From: Acetobacter pomorum
GTDB lineage: Bacteria; Pseudomonadota; Alphaproteobacteria; Acetobacterales; Acetobacteraceae
Assembly (NCBI RefSeq): GCF_002738225.1
Contig: NZ_PEBQ01000063.1
Coordinates: 1-64,000 of the forward strand
Direction of reading: 5' to 3'
DNA: 64,000 nucleotides
The notes under the pieces are model-generated. The model searched no databases and was not told the origin of the DNA. It saw only the letters and a program-made list of their open reading frames with translations. Positions 54,819-64,000 of the stretch are shown piece by piece. Within the stretch, counting starts at the first letter, position 1, and each line of letters starts with the position of its first letter. Both the position numbers and the translations under genes were made by a program.

Positions 54819-55591
54819 GATATTTCTCTATTTCTATCGAGAGACCAGATCAGAAAAAATCTTTCTACATAACGAACAATCTGATCAGACATCAGGCCCA
54901 GAAAGCCATATACCGCAAGCCCTACAAGAATAACATCTGTTCTCAGAAAATCCTCTGCATCCATCATCATATGGCCAATGCCGCTTTCAGCGTTAACCTG
55001 CTCAGCCACCACCAACATTAACCATGAAATGCCTACAGCAAACCGTAACCCCACTATAAAATCTGGCAGCGCACTTGGCAGAATAATGTCACGCACAAGC
55101 CTAGAATGCGAAAGGCCAAGCGTTTTACCCATTTCTAACAAGCGCACATCTACCCCCCGAATACCCTTGTGCAAATTAAGATAAATTGGAAAAGCAGATC
55201 CAAATGCTACCAGAAGAATCTTGGGGGTTTCTCCAATACCAAACCAGAGGATAAATAAAGGCACGAGCGCAAGAGCTGGCAATGTACGAAAAATCTGCAT
55301 AGGGCCATCAACAACCTCCTCTCCCATACGGGACAGGCCAGAGATCAAAGCAAGAACAACACCTATAATAACAGCCAAAGAAAGACCGCTGGCCGCCCGC
55401 ACCAAGGAAACCAAAAGGTTTTTAGGTAAAGTTCCATCTCTTACAAGCGTTTCCGCCGTATGCACCACAGCAAAAGGTGAAGCCAGAACATGGGGAGAAA
55501 TAAGACCGGCTGAACATACACCCTGCCATATCACCACTAAAAGTATGAGAGAAAAATAACGCGAAGAATATTCCATTATTTTTCTTATCAT
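54815..55591 (-). CDS. ssuC: Sulfonate ABC transporter permease (SsuC-like)
   Basis: This 258-residue inner-membrane permease of the SsuC/TauC family has about six helices. The EAA-type loop GKTLGLSHSRLVRDIILPSALPD (about residues 153-175) contacts the ATPase. It forms the sulfonate channel as a homodimer. Its start is 51 bases after the secreted hydrolase gene, and its end overlaps ssuB. An in-frame ATG five codons downstream is an alternative start. Confidence 0.92.
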   Translation of the reverse strand: MIRKIMEYSSRYFSLILLVVIWQGVCSAGLISPHVLASPFAVVHTAETLVRDGTLPKNLLVSLVRAASGLSLAVIIGVVLALISGLSRMGEEVVDGPMQIFRTLPALALVPLFILWFGIGETPKILLVAFGSAFPIYLNLHKGIRGVDVRLLEMGKTLGLSHSRLVRDIILPSALPDFIVGLRFAVGISWLMLVVAEQVNAESGIGHMMMDAEDFLRTDVILVGLAVYGFLGLMSDQIVRYVERFFLIWSLDRNREIS

Positions 55592-55642
55592 TTCATATAT
55601 CCTCTTTTTATTTCATATATTTTACGAATTTTTTCTTTTTAC

Positions 55643-56917
55643 TTAAGTCGGGAGTGAGGTACATGAGGATACAATTTTTTCACCTTTCAGAAGGTGATTG
55701 GCAAACTTTAGGGCATCTAGGTTAGAGATCAGCCATGTTTCAATATGCCCTGTATGCGGATAAATATGATCTTCCACCACAGTGCCTGCTGCACAGCTAT
55801 CGCGCACCAAAGTTTGCTGTGTGGCTGGGTTCACATCTTTGTCCTTTAAACCCGTGCCTACAAATAACGGAGCAGATAATTGAAGATGTGGGTAGATGTA
55901 ATATGGCATCATCACAGCAAGCACACGCTGTATTGCGCCAGGTAACAGTGTATTGGCATCGGTCAGGCCAGCGGCAGAAACCTTGGCCATCAGATCATCT
56001 ATACAGATATGTGCGGTTTGTGCATAAACTGGTAATGCACGTACAGTAAAAAGACTTTCTGGTTTTAAGCTTGCATCAAATTGTTGTGCTACACGCGCCA
56101 CATAAAACATATAAGCAATACTTGGGTTCACAGTATCAGCACGAAGTGTTGGGGTATTTAACACCATGTGTGGTGAAAAATACGGAAGCCCCGTTGCAAT
56201 AATCCCTTTTACGTGCAGTTCCGGCGCATATGTTACAGCTTCTGCCCCAGCGGCAAATGCTGCACCACCCCCTTGAGATTGACCATCAATAATTATCTTG
56301 TTGTCGATCTGATAATTTTTCCCAATAACAGCGCGCGCTATATCCAGCGTATTATAGGCTTCTGTTGTATGCACAAGATAGGCATGCAACCCCGGAGTGC
56401 CCAATCCTGCGTAATCGCTGGATGCTACGGCAAAGCCACTTTGCAACCATTTAGCAATATAAGCCGGAAAATTTGTGCTCTTTATACGCCATGAAAGTGC
56501 ACAATGGTCTGCCAAGCCTACAGTGCCATGAGCCCAAAGCAAAAGCGGCCATCCCTGTTTGGGTGGTTTTCCTTTAGGGAGCCAGACTTGACCGGAAACA
56601 GCAACTTTATGATGAGTAATGCTATCCGTAGAAATATAAAGAATACGGTAATGGCTTTTTGCATTAGGAAAACGGTTAGCTTCCGCCACTGGCTCTGTAC
56701 GCAAAATAGTTCCTGGAACAGCATCTAAAGGGCCTTGCCAAACATAAAAGCTGGAAACACCCCCATCCCCTACATCCAAGCCTTGCTGAGGCAACGCAAT
56801 TTCTGCAGAAAATGCGCATGATACGGTTATTACATTTGCATAAAATATTGTTATTACCGCAGCATGCCGTGCAAAATATTTCTGCTTGTATGTGAATTTC
56901 TTTATATACCAGGACAC
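55643..56917 (-). CDS. Secreted LIP-family lipase/esterase
   Basis: This 424-residue protein has an export signal (about residues 18-38) and the secretory lipase (LIP) fold. The nucleophile Ser214 is in DGQSQGGGAAF, a likely acid residue is in GTGLKDKDVNP, and the His is in YPHTGHIETW. LIP proteins cleave esters and lipids outside the cell or in the periplasm. The start is a GTG at 56917, 16 bases after the dioxygenase stop, with AAGG upstream. Its place between a TauD-type dioxygenase and the SsuCBA genes is unusual and suggests it opens an ester-linked organosulfur substrate before uptake. Confidence 0.85.
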   Translation of the reverse strand: MSWYIKKFTYKQKYFARHAAVITIFYANVITVSCAFSAEIALPQQGLDVGDGGVSSFYVWQGPLDAVPGTILRTEPVAEANRFPNAKSHYRILYISTDSITHHKVAVSGQVWLPKGKPPKQGWPLLLWAHGTVGLADHCALSWRIKSTNFPAYIAKWLQSGFAVASSDYAGLGTPGLHAYLVHTTEAYNTLDIARAVIGKNYQIDNKIIIDGQSQGGGAAFAAGAEAVTYAPELHVKGIIATGLPYFSPHMVLNTPTLRADTVNPSIAYMFYVARVAQQFDASLKPESLFTVRALPVYAQTAHICIDDLMAKVSAAGLTDANTLLPGAIQRVLAVMMPYYIYPHLQLSAPLFVGTGLKDKDVNPATQQTLVRDSCAAGTVVEDHIYPHTGHIETWLISNLDALKFANHLLKGEKIVSSCTSLPT

Positions 56918-56933
56918 AGCACCATTACCTTAT

Positions 56934-57869
56934 TTATGAATGTTTTTGCTGTTGTGTGATAGCCGGGCCAAATGGGCGATCGCCCAAAATCGTTGCGCGA
57001 TGCATGATACGATGATGTGGACGATAATCATTCACCGCATAATGCTGCGTGGCGCGATTATCCCAAAAAGCAACATCCCCTTCCTGCCATGTCCAACGCA
57101 CACTAAACTCTGGCTTACTGACGTGTTGAAATAAAAAACGCAGTAAAGCGGCACTTTCTTCTGCTTCTAGGCCGCATATTTCTGTGGTGAAGCCTTCATT
57201 TACAAAAATGGCCCGCTTATTTGTTTCGGGGTGAACACGGATAACAGGATGTTCTACCGGAGGCAGTTGCTCACGCGCACGCAACCATTTCTGTTTCTCT
57301 GTTTCAGTACGTCCAAAGCGAGAAAGAGGAAAGGAATGTGTAAAGTCATGCAAGGCGGTAAGATGTTCCAACCGCTGCTTCATTCCCTCTGAAAGAGCAT
57401 CATATGCAGCTGTTGCACTCGCCCATAAAGTATCTCCACCGGAAGATGGAAGATGACGTGCTGCCAATACGGCACCCAAAGGCGGCGTTTGGCTAAACGT
57501 TACATCTGTATGCCAAAGAGCGTTGTCCTTAAGGTCATTTTGCTCTGTATCCAAAACTATAATTTCCGGCACATCCGCAACGGTAGGGTAAATGGGATGC
57601 AAATGTAACGGGCCAAAATGTTGGGCAAAAGCACGTTGCTCATGAGGTGTTATGGTCTGGTTTCTGAAAAACAGAACCTGATGCTTTAACAGCAGTTCTC
57701 GCAGTTTTATTTCCACTTCAGACGTAAGTGGATAGGCAAGATTTACTCCAGATACAATAGCGCCAATGGCTGGTGAAAGCCGTGTTACGTCCACCTGTTC
57801 AACCTCATTCCCCAGCAGAACAGGTGAAGGAATGTGACTGATATTAAGATGATGAGAAGAGAGTGACAT
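56934..57869 (-). CDS. TauD/TfdA-family 2-oxoglutarate-dependent dioxygenase
   Basis: This 311-residue non-haem iron enzyme has the metal triad HxD (His120, Asp122 in LWHTDVTFSQTPP) and a distal His276 in ATQHYAVNDYRPHHR. Arg287 or Arg291 would bind 2-oxoglutarate. Relatives (TauD, AtsK) oxidise taurine, alkylsulfonates or alkyl sulfate esters and release sulfite or sulfate. The ATG at 57869 has AGGAGG five bases upstream, which decides against a frame 18 codons longer. It sits in the operon with ssuCBA, so sulfonate or sulfate-ester use is likely. Confidence 0.9.
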   Translation of the reverse strand: MSLSSHHLNISHIPSPVLLGNEVEQVDVTRLSPAIGAIVSGVNLAYPLTSEVEIKLRELLLKHQVLFFRNQTITPHEQRAFAQHFGPLHLHPIYPTVADVPEIIVLDTEQNDLKDNALWHTDVTFSQTPPLGAVLAARHLPSSGGDTLWASATAAYDALSEGMKQRLEHLTALHDFTHSFPLSRFGRTETEKQKWLRAREQLPPVEHPVIRVHPETNKRAIFVNEGFTTEICGLEAEESAALLRFLFQHVSKPEFSVRWTWQEGDVAFWDNRATQHYAVNDYRPHHRIMHRATILGDRPFGPAITQQQKHS

Positions 57870-58102
57870 GGGAACCTCCTGCGCGGTGTATATTTCACCA
57901 CTAAGATTCGTTGTTGCATTCAAGGTTATGCACTTTAATAAACCAAGTCAAACTGTATTATTTTGTAATCACGATTATTTTTTATGTTTTCTTTTAAATT
58001 AAACTATATAAATTAGTGTAATTTATGCACGTATCTCTTTTCCATATTCTGGTCCTTGGAAAGAGTACGGGCTTACATATGGCAAACCCGCACTTTTAAG
58101 CA

Positions 58103-60649
58103 TTACATTCTGTAAGTGAATTCCCCACCGAACATGGCAGGATCTCCGAGCTGTCCATAAAATACAGCTCCAGCAGATAAAGACGTCATGGTTATAAAAT
58201 ACCGCTTATCTAGCATATTATGTCCCCAGAAACTCAAATCCCATTTGCCAGATTCTGGACGAATGCCGATATGCGCATCCAATATGCCGTATGGTTTAAT
58301 ACGTGTGTATCGAGATTCAGAAGGTTCTGCGTAATATTGTGACCGATATCTATAATCTGCCCCAACATAAAACAGTAATTTGCTCCAAAACGGGTTTTTT
58401 GTGCCACCGATGTTTTTAATTGGTACAGTATATTCCAAACCGGTTGACAGGTTCCATTTTGAATTTAACGGCACCTGGTTGCCTGTCAGGCTATATAGTC
58501 CACCAATATTGGAGGATTCCAAAGGATGCGTTGCATTATTAAAGGACGCATAAAAAGCATCTGTATAGGCGGCAGAAATCCTTCCTTCCAGGCCGGGTAT
58601 AATCACACCGCGCGCATCCAACTCAAACCCGCGGGATATAACGTGCTTGGCATTTGTTAGATAAGAAATGGTTGTGCCACCAGATGTGTAGTAAGAAGCA
58701 CTTGTGATGTAATTATGCACATTGTTCCAAAACGCTGTTGCATTTACAAAAAGACGCTTGTGTAGAAATGTATTTTTCAACCCAAATTCAAACATATCAT
58801 TTATTTCTGGTTTAACGTCTGGGTTTGCACCTTCTGTAATATCCAAATTTACCAAATTAATGCCGCCATTACGCACACCACGACTATACGTGGCATAAAG
58901 CATATGGTTTTCATTTACACGGTAAACGATACTTAAACTACCGCTTGGCTCATGTTCGCGATGCGTGGCATGATAGGAAACTGGCGCCCCAAAAACATCA
59001 GCCGCCATAGCCGGAATGGCAGAATTAACAATCTGGGAGGAATATCCGCCCGATTTACTCACAAAGGAATATCTAAAGCCACCTTCCACTTCCAGTTGAG
59101 ATGTAATTTTGTATTTTCCACGCACATAGCCTGCAACTTCATTTGTAACAGGGTTATCATGGGCAAGTTGGCTTGCTCCATTTAATGCTGCGTTATAAAT
59201 GTCCGGACTATATCCATAACCAAGATATTTTGCCCCCTGCGCTGTAATTGTATTGTGGATGTAATCTGGCACTTCTTCATACATATAAAATACACCACCC
59301 GTTACTTGGTAACGGCGATTTTCTGGAGAAGAAATACGCAGTTCCTCCGTGGCATTCTGCTCATACACTTGGTTATTATCCGCAGACCAAAGCTGCAAAC
59401 CCGGCGTATTACCCGCACCATCAGAAAGAGCATTATGGGGATACCAAAACCATGTACGCCACGAAGCAATATTTTCCAGCTTCCACTGGTTAGGAAGTTG
59501 GTACCCAACATTAAGAGAAACACCATATGTTTCCTGATCTACTGCCTGGCTGCCACTTGCAGGACCACTTACCAGCATATCGCGCACACCATGTTTGGGC
59601 ACGGGCTCTGCACCAGCATATGCGGCACGCTCCCAATAGTTTCCAGAAATTGCCTCTCCGTTGGAATAATTGCTTAAGGCAGTTGTCATGGGGGTAATGC
59701 AGCAGCTTTCCCGCAGATGGGTGTAATCACCAATCAAACGAATAGTAAGCCCTTCTGTAGGTTTAGCCAAAAGCTGCGCTTTTGCCCCCAGACTATGATA
59801 GTCTTGGTAATATTTATTAGTTGTAACGTTTTTAACATATCCATCACGGTTCATGGAAAACCCTGAAAGGCTATAGGCAACCTTATCACTATCCCCTACT
59901 GCGCCAGTGGCCCTTACACGAACATTCGCTGTATTGTAGCTGCCATAATCACCTGTTACGGTGTATTGCCTTTTAAATGATGGTGCTAATGTTGTTATGT
60001 TTATTGTTCCGCTATCATTATCTATACCACCACGGGTAGCCTGAGGCCCTTTCAGCACCTCTATTCCAGTCAGATCACCAATATCTCCTAACACGGCACC
60101 GGGGCGTGTCTGATACACACCATCAATATACACCGCAGTGCCATTCTCCAGCCCATCCTGAGCTGTAGAACTGAAATTTCCCAACCCACGAATATTTATG
60201 GCCGTATTACGGGGATTGGACACCTGCAGTGAAACAGAAGGCAAAAGACTTGTTGCCTGCGGCAAATTGGTAATCTGGTGTGTTTGTAAGTCTTTTTCTG
60301 TAACTGTTGTCACAGATACAGGATCATTCTGCCGTTTCAGAATTTGCCGTCGGCTTGTACTCACAGTTCCATGAACGCTTACGGCTTCTGAGCGCACAGA
60401 GTCCACCGCACTCACAGTTGAGGGTTTGTGGCTGTGTGTTGCTTTTGGTCGTTTAGCAGCATGAGGTGCATTGAGTTTGCCACCTGCAACATTCTGGGTT
60501 TCTGCATTTGTGCGTGCCGATGCAGTTTTTTCCAACCAGCTTGAAGCCAAAATCAACAAGGCGGAACAAAACAGAAACCGGCGTGAAAGAAGATCAAGAG
60601 ACGATCTATCTACCGCAGATATAAACGCCTGAGTTCTGAATGCACTCAT
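58103..60649 (-). CDS. TonB-dependent outer-membrane receptor (sulfur operon)
   Basis: This 848-residue receptor has an extended N-terminal region with an uncleaved-looking hydrophobic segment (LLSRRFLFCSALLILASSW). A TonB-box-like and plug region follows, with DPVSVTTVTEKDLQTHQITNLP, SVSLQVSNPRNTAINIRGLG and IEVLKGPQATRGG. The large barrel ends in GGEFTYRM, an atypical terminal Met rather than Phe. The ATG at 60649 has GGAG about seven bases upstream. It lies 233 bases upstream of the dioxygenase on the same strand. It is likely to import the organosulfur compound the operon uses. Confidence 0.88.
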   Translation of the reverse strand: MSAFRTQAFISAVDRSSLDLLSRRFLFCSALLILASSWLEKTASARTNAETQNVAGGKLNAPHAAKRPKATHSHKPSTVSAVDSVRSEAVSVHGTVSTSRRQILKRQNDPVSVTTVTEKDLQTHQITNLPQATSLLPSVSLQVSNPRNTAINIRGLGNFSSTAQDGLENGTAVYIDGVYQTRPGAVLGDIGDLTGIEVLKGPQATRGGIDNDSGTINITTLAPSFKRQYTVTGDYGSYNTANVRVRATGAVGDSDKVAYSLSGFSMNRDGYVKNVTTNKYYQDYHSLGAKAQLLAKPTEGLTIRLIGDYTHLRESCCITPMTTALSNYSNGEAISGNYWERAAYAGAEPVPKHGVRDMLVSGPASGSQAVDQETYGVSLNVGYQLPNQWKLENIASWRTWFWYPHNALSDGAGNTPGLQLWSADNNQVYEQNATEELRISSPENRRYQVTGGVFYMYEEVPDYIHNTITAQGAKYLGYGYSPDIYNAALNGASQLAHDNPVTNEVAGYVRGKYKITSQLEVEGGFRYSFVSKSGGYSSQIVNSAIPAMAADVFGAPVSYHATHREHEPSGSLSIVYRVNENHMLYATYSRGVRNGGINLVNLDITEGANPDVKPEINDMFEFGLKNTFLHKRLFVNATAFWNNVHNYITSASYYTSGGTTISYLTNAKHVISRGFELDARGVIIPGLEGRISAAYTDAFYASFNNATHPLESSNIGGLYSLTGNQVPLNSKWNLSTGLEYTVPIKNIGGTKNPFWSKLLFYVGADYRYRSQYYAEPSESRYTRIKPYGILDAHIGIRPESGKWDLSFWGHNMLDKRYFITMTSLSAGAVFYGQLGDPAMFGGEFTYRM

Positions 60650-60689
60650 AAATGGCTCCAAAATAACTATTTTGTTTAGTTGTTAATTT

Positions 60690-60720
60690 AAACCACAATA
60701 TAACATTCATGTTGTGGTTT
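60690..60720. promoter_or_regulatory. Inverted repeat upstream of the sulfur-operon TonB receptor
   Basis: AAACCACAA (60690-60698) and TTGTGGTTT (60712-60720) are perfect 9-bp arms around 13 bases, 41-71 bases upstream of the receptor start. The position fits an operator for a dimeric regulator. I cannot name the regulator. Confidence 0.45.
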
Positions 60721-60935
60721 TTGAGTCAACACGATTCTTATTGATATTTTTACAAACCACTAAATATAATGTTTAATTATGCGTGCACCAGCCGTTGAAG
60801 TTTGAAGTTTTGTCTATTCCCCAACAGGAAGCTCTCTTTGCATGGAAATGGTTTGCGGGTGGACGCTGCCGATATCGGGCTGTAAGAAAATTTGTAGAAT
60901 ATGTGTTTTTTCATATCGTATTTCGGGAGTAGCCA

Positions 60936-62603
60936 ATGCCCAGCATAAGCCCATTTGCCGGAAAGCCGGTTGATTCAGACCATCTTGTCAATATCGATGC
61001 CCTGCTTGATGCCTATTATACCCGCAAGCCTGATCCTGCCATTGCAACGCAGCGTGTGGCGTTTGGCACGTCTGGGCATCGTGGCTCTTCTCTAAGCACC
61101 AGCTTTAATGAAAACCACATTCTCTCAATCAGTCAGGCAATTGCTGATTACCGCAAAGGCGCGGGCATTACCGGGCCGCTGTTCATCGGCATTGATACCC
61201 ACGCACTCTCACGCCCTGCCCTAAAATCTGCACTGGAAGTATTTGCAGCCAATGGTGTGGAGGTTCGTATTGATGCGCAGGATGGTTATACTCCCACGCC
61301 AGTCATCTCACATGCGATCCTGACCTATAACCGCGACCGCAGCAGCAATCTGGCCGATGGTGTGGTGATTACGCCATCTCATAACCCGCCGGAAGATGGT
61401 GGCTACAAGTACAATCCTCCTCATGGCGGCCCGGCAGATACCGATATCACCAAAGTGATAGAAAGTGCGGCCAACACCTATATGGCCAAAAACATGGAAG
61501 GCGTGAAGCGCGTCAGCCTTGAAGACGCGCTGAAAGCCCCCACGACCAAGCGCCATGATTACATTACCCCATATGTGGATGATCTGGCCGCAGTAATAGA
61601 CATGGATATTATCCGTGACTCTGGCATATCCATTGGCATCGACCCACTAGGTGGGGCCGCGGTGGATTATTGGCAGCCGATCATCGACAAATACGGTATC
61701 AATGCCACAATTGTCAGCAAGGAAGTGGACCCGACTTTCCGCTTCATGACTGCTGACTGGGATGGAAAAATCCGCATGGATTGTTCATCCCCCTATGCCA
61801 TGGCGCGTCTGGTTGGAATGAAGGACAAATTCGACATTGCCTTTGCCAATGATACCGATGCCGACCGCCACGGTATTGTATCGGGCAAATACGGGCTTAT
61901 GAACCCCAACCACTATCTGGCTGCCGCGATTGAATACCTGTTCAATAACCGCGAAAACTGGAATGCCAACGCAGGTGTAGGCAAGACAGTGGTCAGCAGC
62001 AGCATGATTGACCGTGTAGCCAAGGAAATTGGCCGCAAACTGGTGGAAGTGCCCGTTGGGTTCAAGTGGTTTGTGGATGGCCTGTACCACGGCACATTGG
62101 GCTTTGGTGGAGAAGAAAGCGCAGGCGCATCCTTCCTCCGCCGTGCTGGCACAGTATGGAGCACGGACAAGGACGGCATCATTCTTGGCCTACTGGCCGC
62201 CGAGATTACGGCTCGTACCAAACGTACCCCCGGCGCTGCATATGAGGACATGACCAAACGCCTGGGCACTCCGTATTATGCGCGTATTGATGCCCCGGCC
62301 ACCCCGGAACAAAAAACCATTCTGAAAAATCTGTCACCTGAACAAATCGGCATGACCGAACTGGCAGGTGAGCCAATTCTCAGCACCCTGACGAACGCCC
62401 CTGGTAATGGAGCAGCCATTGGTGGGCTGAAAGTTTCGGCCAAAGATGGCTGGTTTGCTGCCCGTCCATCGGGTACGGAAAATGTCTATAAAATCTACGC
62501 AGAAAGCTTCAAGAGCGAAGCACATCTGAAAGCCATACAAACCGAAGCACAGGATGCAATTTCCGCCCTGTTCGCCAAGGCTGCTGAGAAAAAAGCTGGC
62601 TAA
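60936..62603 (+). CDS. pgm: Phosphoglucomutase (alpha-D-glucose phosphate-specific)
   Basis: Pgm interconverts glucose 1-phosphate and glucose 6-phosphate and supplies precursors for UDP-glucose, trehalose and cellulose. The 555-residue protein has the phosphoserine loop TPSHNPP (Ser148), the Mg-binding loop NDTDADRHG (about residues 309-317) and the sugar loop [10 protein letters not shown]. The C-terminal phosphate loop is [15 protein letters not shown]. The length is normal. The gene is alone, downstream of the TonB receptor that points the other way. Confidence 0.96.
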   Translation: MPSISPFAGKPVDSDHLVNIDALLDAYYTRKPDPAIATQRVAFGTSGHRGSSLSTSFNENHILSISQAIADYRKGAGITGPLFIGIDTHALSRPALKSALEVFAANGVEVRIDAQDGYTPTPVISHAILTYNRDRSSNLADGVVITPSHNPPEDGGYKYNPPHGGPADTDITKVIESAANTYMAKNMEGVKRVSLEDALKAPTTKRHDYITPYVDDLAAVIDMDIIRDSGISIGIDPLGGAAVDYWQPIIDKYGINATIVSKEVDPTFRFMTADWDGKIRMDCSSPYAMARLVGMKDKFDIAFANDTDADRHGIVSGKYGLMNPNHYLAAAIEYLFNNRENWNANAGVGKTVVSSSMIDRVAKEIGRKLVEVPVGFKWFVDGLYHGTLGFGGEESAGASFLRRAGTVWSTDKDGIILGLLAAEITARTKRTPGAAYEDMTKRLGTPYYARIDAPATPEQKTILKNLSPEQIGMTELAGEPILSTLTNAPGNGAAIGGLKVSAKDGWFAARPSGTENVYKIYAESFKSEAHLKAIQTEAQDAISALFAKAAEKKAG

Positions 62604-62611
62604 CTTTTGGA

Positions 62612-62649
62612 TAACAACCCATGCCCCATTATTGAGGCATGGGTTGTTA
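62612..62649 (+). terminator. Strong hairpin after pgm
   Basis: A perfect 14-bp stem (TAACAACCCATGCC at 62612-62625 with GGCATGGGTTGTTA at 62636-62649) has a 10-base loop and lies 9 bases after the pgm stop. It lacks a T run, so it is either a terminator of low intrinsic strength or a 3' end protector. Confidence 0.55.
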
Positions 62650-62833
62650 CCGTCTACCCATTATGTGTGATTATGCAGCGCCTTAACGAGTGGCGGAGTA
62701 AGGCACCCGTCAGGAAAGCAAACTTTCAGACCTGCGCACTCCGGCGTGCAGCAAGTTAACGTTTCTGATTTTTGCAATCTTCAATATGGTTTGAGCAAAT
62801 CATCTCACACCACAACATGAATACAGAAAAATG

Positions 62834-63511
62834 CTAATCCTTTTTTGTATTCGGGGCATCTGCCTGTTGAATCATCTTTTCAATCATTTCCCAGCAGATC
62901 AGAAAATTACGGCGTCTTTCTTTAGGATCACAGACTGAATTCTGTCTGATCAATGCCTGATGCATCGGCCACTGAAGTACAAACCCCGGAATATAACGCG
63001 ACAAGACCTGAATACGCTCACGATTTTGCTTTGTATCCGGCCATCTGAGCGTACGCGTAAGCAGCATTTTTATGCGCTCGAAAAACGGCTGCATGATTTC
63101 TGTAGAAAGGCTATCCGCAACTGCTGGTACACGTCGCGCATCCGTGACAAGAATACGATACGCATCAAGAGTTTCTCTCTCCAGACAGAAATCAAGAAAC
63201 TGCGCAAAAAGTTCCTTCAAAGCTGCCATGGGTTCCTGAGATGAGAGTTCCGCATCTTGGGCAACCTCAAATAACCGCCGGCAGCGATTATGCACAACAG
63301 CTTTAAACAATTCTTCCTTTGAAGGGTATCTGCGATAAATGGTTGGCTTGCTGCAGCCAACTTTCTTGGCAATCATATCCACAGAAGTCGCAGCGTAGCC
63401 ATCTGCCAGAAAAGCCTGTGTGGCAATATCCATAATCTTGCGATCCAGTTCTTCACCTGCATCTGGCGAAGGACGACCACCAGCCCCACGGACAACATTC
63501 TTTCCTGACAA
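62834..63511 (-). CDS. TetR-family transcriptional regulator
   Basis: This 225-residue protein has a helix-turn-helix (about residues 20-70): IMDIATQAFLADGYAATSVDMIAKKVGCSKPTIYRRYPSKEELF, the standard TetR pattern. A C-terminal ligand domain similar to the AefR-like group (TetR_C) follows. It has a Gly/Arg-rich N-terminal tail. The target is unknown. Its neighbours are pgm (convergent) and the second copy of the secreted two-copy family, and neither is an obvious regulon member. Confidence 0.9.
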   Translation of the reverse strand: MSGKNVVRGAGGRPSPDAGEELDRKIMDIATQAFLADGYAATSVDMIAKKVGCSKPTIYRRYPSKEELFKAVVHNRCRRLFEVAQDAELSSQEPMAALKELFAQFLDFCLERETLDAYRILVTDARRVPAVADSLSTEIMQPFFERIKMLLTRTLRWPDTKQNRERIQVLSRYIPGFVLQWPMHQALIRQNSVCDPKERRRNFLICWEMIEKMIQQADAPNTKKD

Positions 63512-63739
63512 TTGTTTTCCCTTCCCGCTCCTTACATTGAGCTACCATGTTTTGAATTATATGCCTGATACGATGCAGACTGTCTGGAGACAAGACCTGA
63601 GCAAAACTCTGGCTGTTTCTTCTCGTTCCACAACCGATTGTTTTTCATCAGTCAGATCAAAATAAACATGATGCGCTATGCCAACCGCTATCAGCGTTTG
63701 CAGCTGGAAAAGAATAAAACGGATCCCTCCCCAATCCCT

Positions 63740-64000
63740 TTAAAGCTCAGGCCGGTTGTCAGATGTAAACCGCAAAGAAAAACGTGCAATCTGGCCTGCA
63801 ATGAGCGGCCCCTGCACCTGTCCTTGCACGTGCATATCAACCCCACGCGCATTTTCCATGTCCGCTGTAAAAATTCCATTGGTAATGCTGGCCGCTCCGC
63901 CAATGGTCCAATATGTTCCAGCCAGATCATGCAGCCTGCCCAAGTTTGTTACGCAAGCCGTGGCTTTGAGTGTTGCATGGCCAAATGTCAGAAGCCCTCC
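63740..64000 (-). CDS. Small secreted protein, two-copy family (copy 2, 5' end beyond the window)
   Basis: The last 87 residues of a minus-strand gene run off the right edge of the window. They continue in frame to the edge from the stop at 63740. The visible part aligns without gaps to residues 73-159 of the protein at 39070-39549. Shared stretches include ATACVTNLGR, DLAGTYWTIGGAASITNG and MENARGVDMHVQG. The N-terminus and signal peptide are not visible. Function is unknown, and the high similarity points to a fairly recent duplication. Confidence 0.75.
   Translation of the reverse strand, partial: GGLLTFGHATLKATACVTNLGRLHDLAGTYWTIGGAASITNGIFTADMENARGVDMHVQGQVQGPLIAGQIARFSLRFTSDNRPEL

Overview
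The window looks like chromosome of an acetic acid bacterium (Acetobacteraceae, most likely Acetobacter). The basis is a run of alphaproteobacterial housekeeping genes (dxs-tlyA, rlmN, argG, trpS, guaB-rsmB, pgm) beside acetic-acid-bacterium accessory functions: an oxc/frc/uctC-type oxalate operon, a tannase-family esterase, several TonB receptors and a B12-binding radical SAM protein. The assignment rests on gene content and recalled family resemblance, not on a database search. I saw no rRNA, IS element, integrase, prophage or CRISPR array. There is one tRNA, Val(CAC), at 7227-7301.

Region 1 (1-13.7 kb) is mostly core. It runs from the end of dxs through tlyA, a secreted unknown, rlmN, argG, an FKBP lipoprotein, a cytochrome c lipoprotein and trpS. 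A DUF1275 membrane protein, the tRNA, an orphan OmpR-type response regulator and an L,D-transpeptidase follow. Last come a CPA1 antiporter with a strongly structured leader, rsmB and guaB. Region 2 (13.8-29.5 kb) holds a five-gene oligopeptide/dipeptide ABC operon and a nitronate monooxygenase-like flavoprotein. It continues with an exported nutrient-scavenging group (class A acid phosphatase, NUP-family nucleoside protein, Tat-exported phospholipase C), a HupE ectodomain-like/DUF3500 pair, a tannase-family esterase and an O-methyltransferase.

Region 3 (29.5-39.5 kb) has a PadR regulator under a palindrome-rich operator, two TonB receptors (one siderophore type with a Fur-box-like palindrome), a B12-binding radical SAM protein, a DUF4142 protein and an MscS channel. 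Region 4 (39-45 kb) is an oxalate operon on the minus strand (frc-oxc-CoA transferase-DUF1275-GNAT). Its frc reading frame is broken by one in-frame TAA at codon 116. Region 5 (45.9-51.2 kb) is the most interesting cassette: a TonB receptor, a Tat-exported flavin amine oxidase, an exported cytochrome c and a RidA-family protein with its own signal peptide. Together they suggest a periplasmic amine or amino-acid dehydrogenase that passes electrons to cytochrome c and hydrolyses the imine product on site.

Region 6 (51.3-60.7 kb) has cobQ, a tiny Cys-rich CWC protein and a sulfur-scavenging operon (TonB receptor, TauD-type dioxygenase, secreted lipase-like hydrolase, SsuCBA transporter). Region 7 (60.9-64 kb) has pgm, a TetR regulator and the 3' part of a second copy of the secreted protein seen at 39070-39549. 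Four TonB receptors and many exported enzymes make the window strongly oriented toward the cell envelope and nutrient capture.
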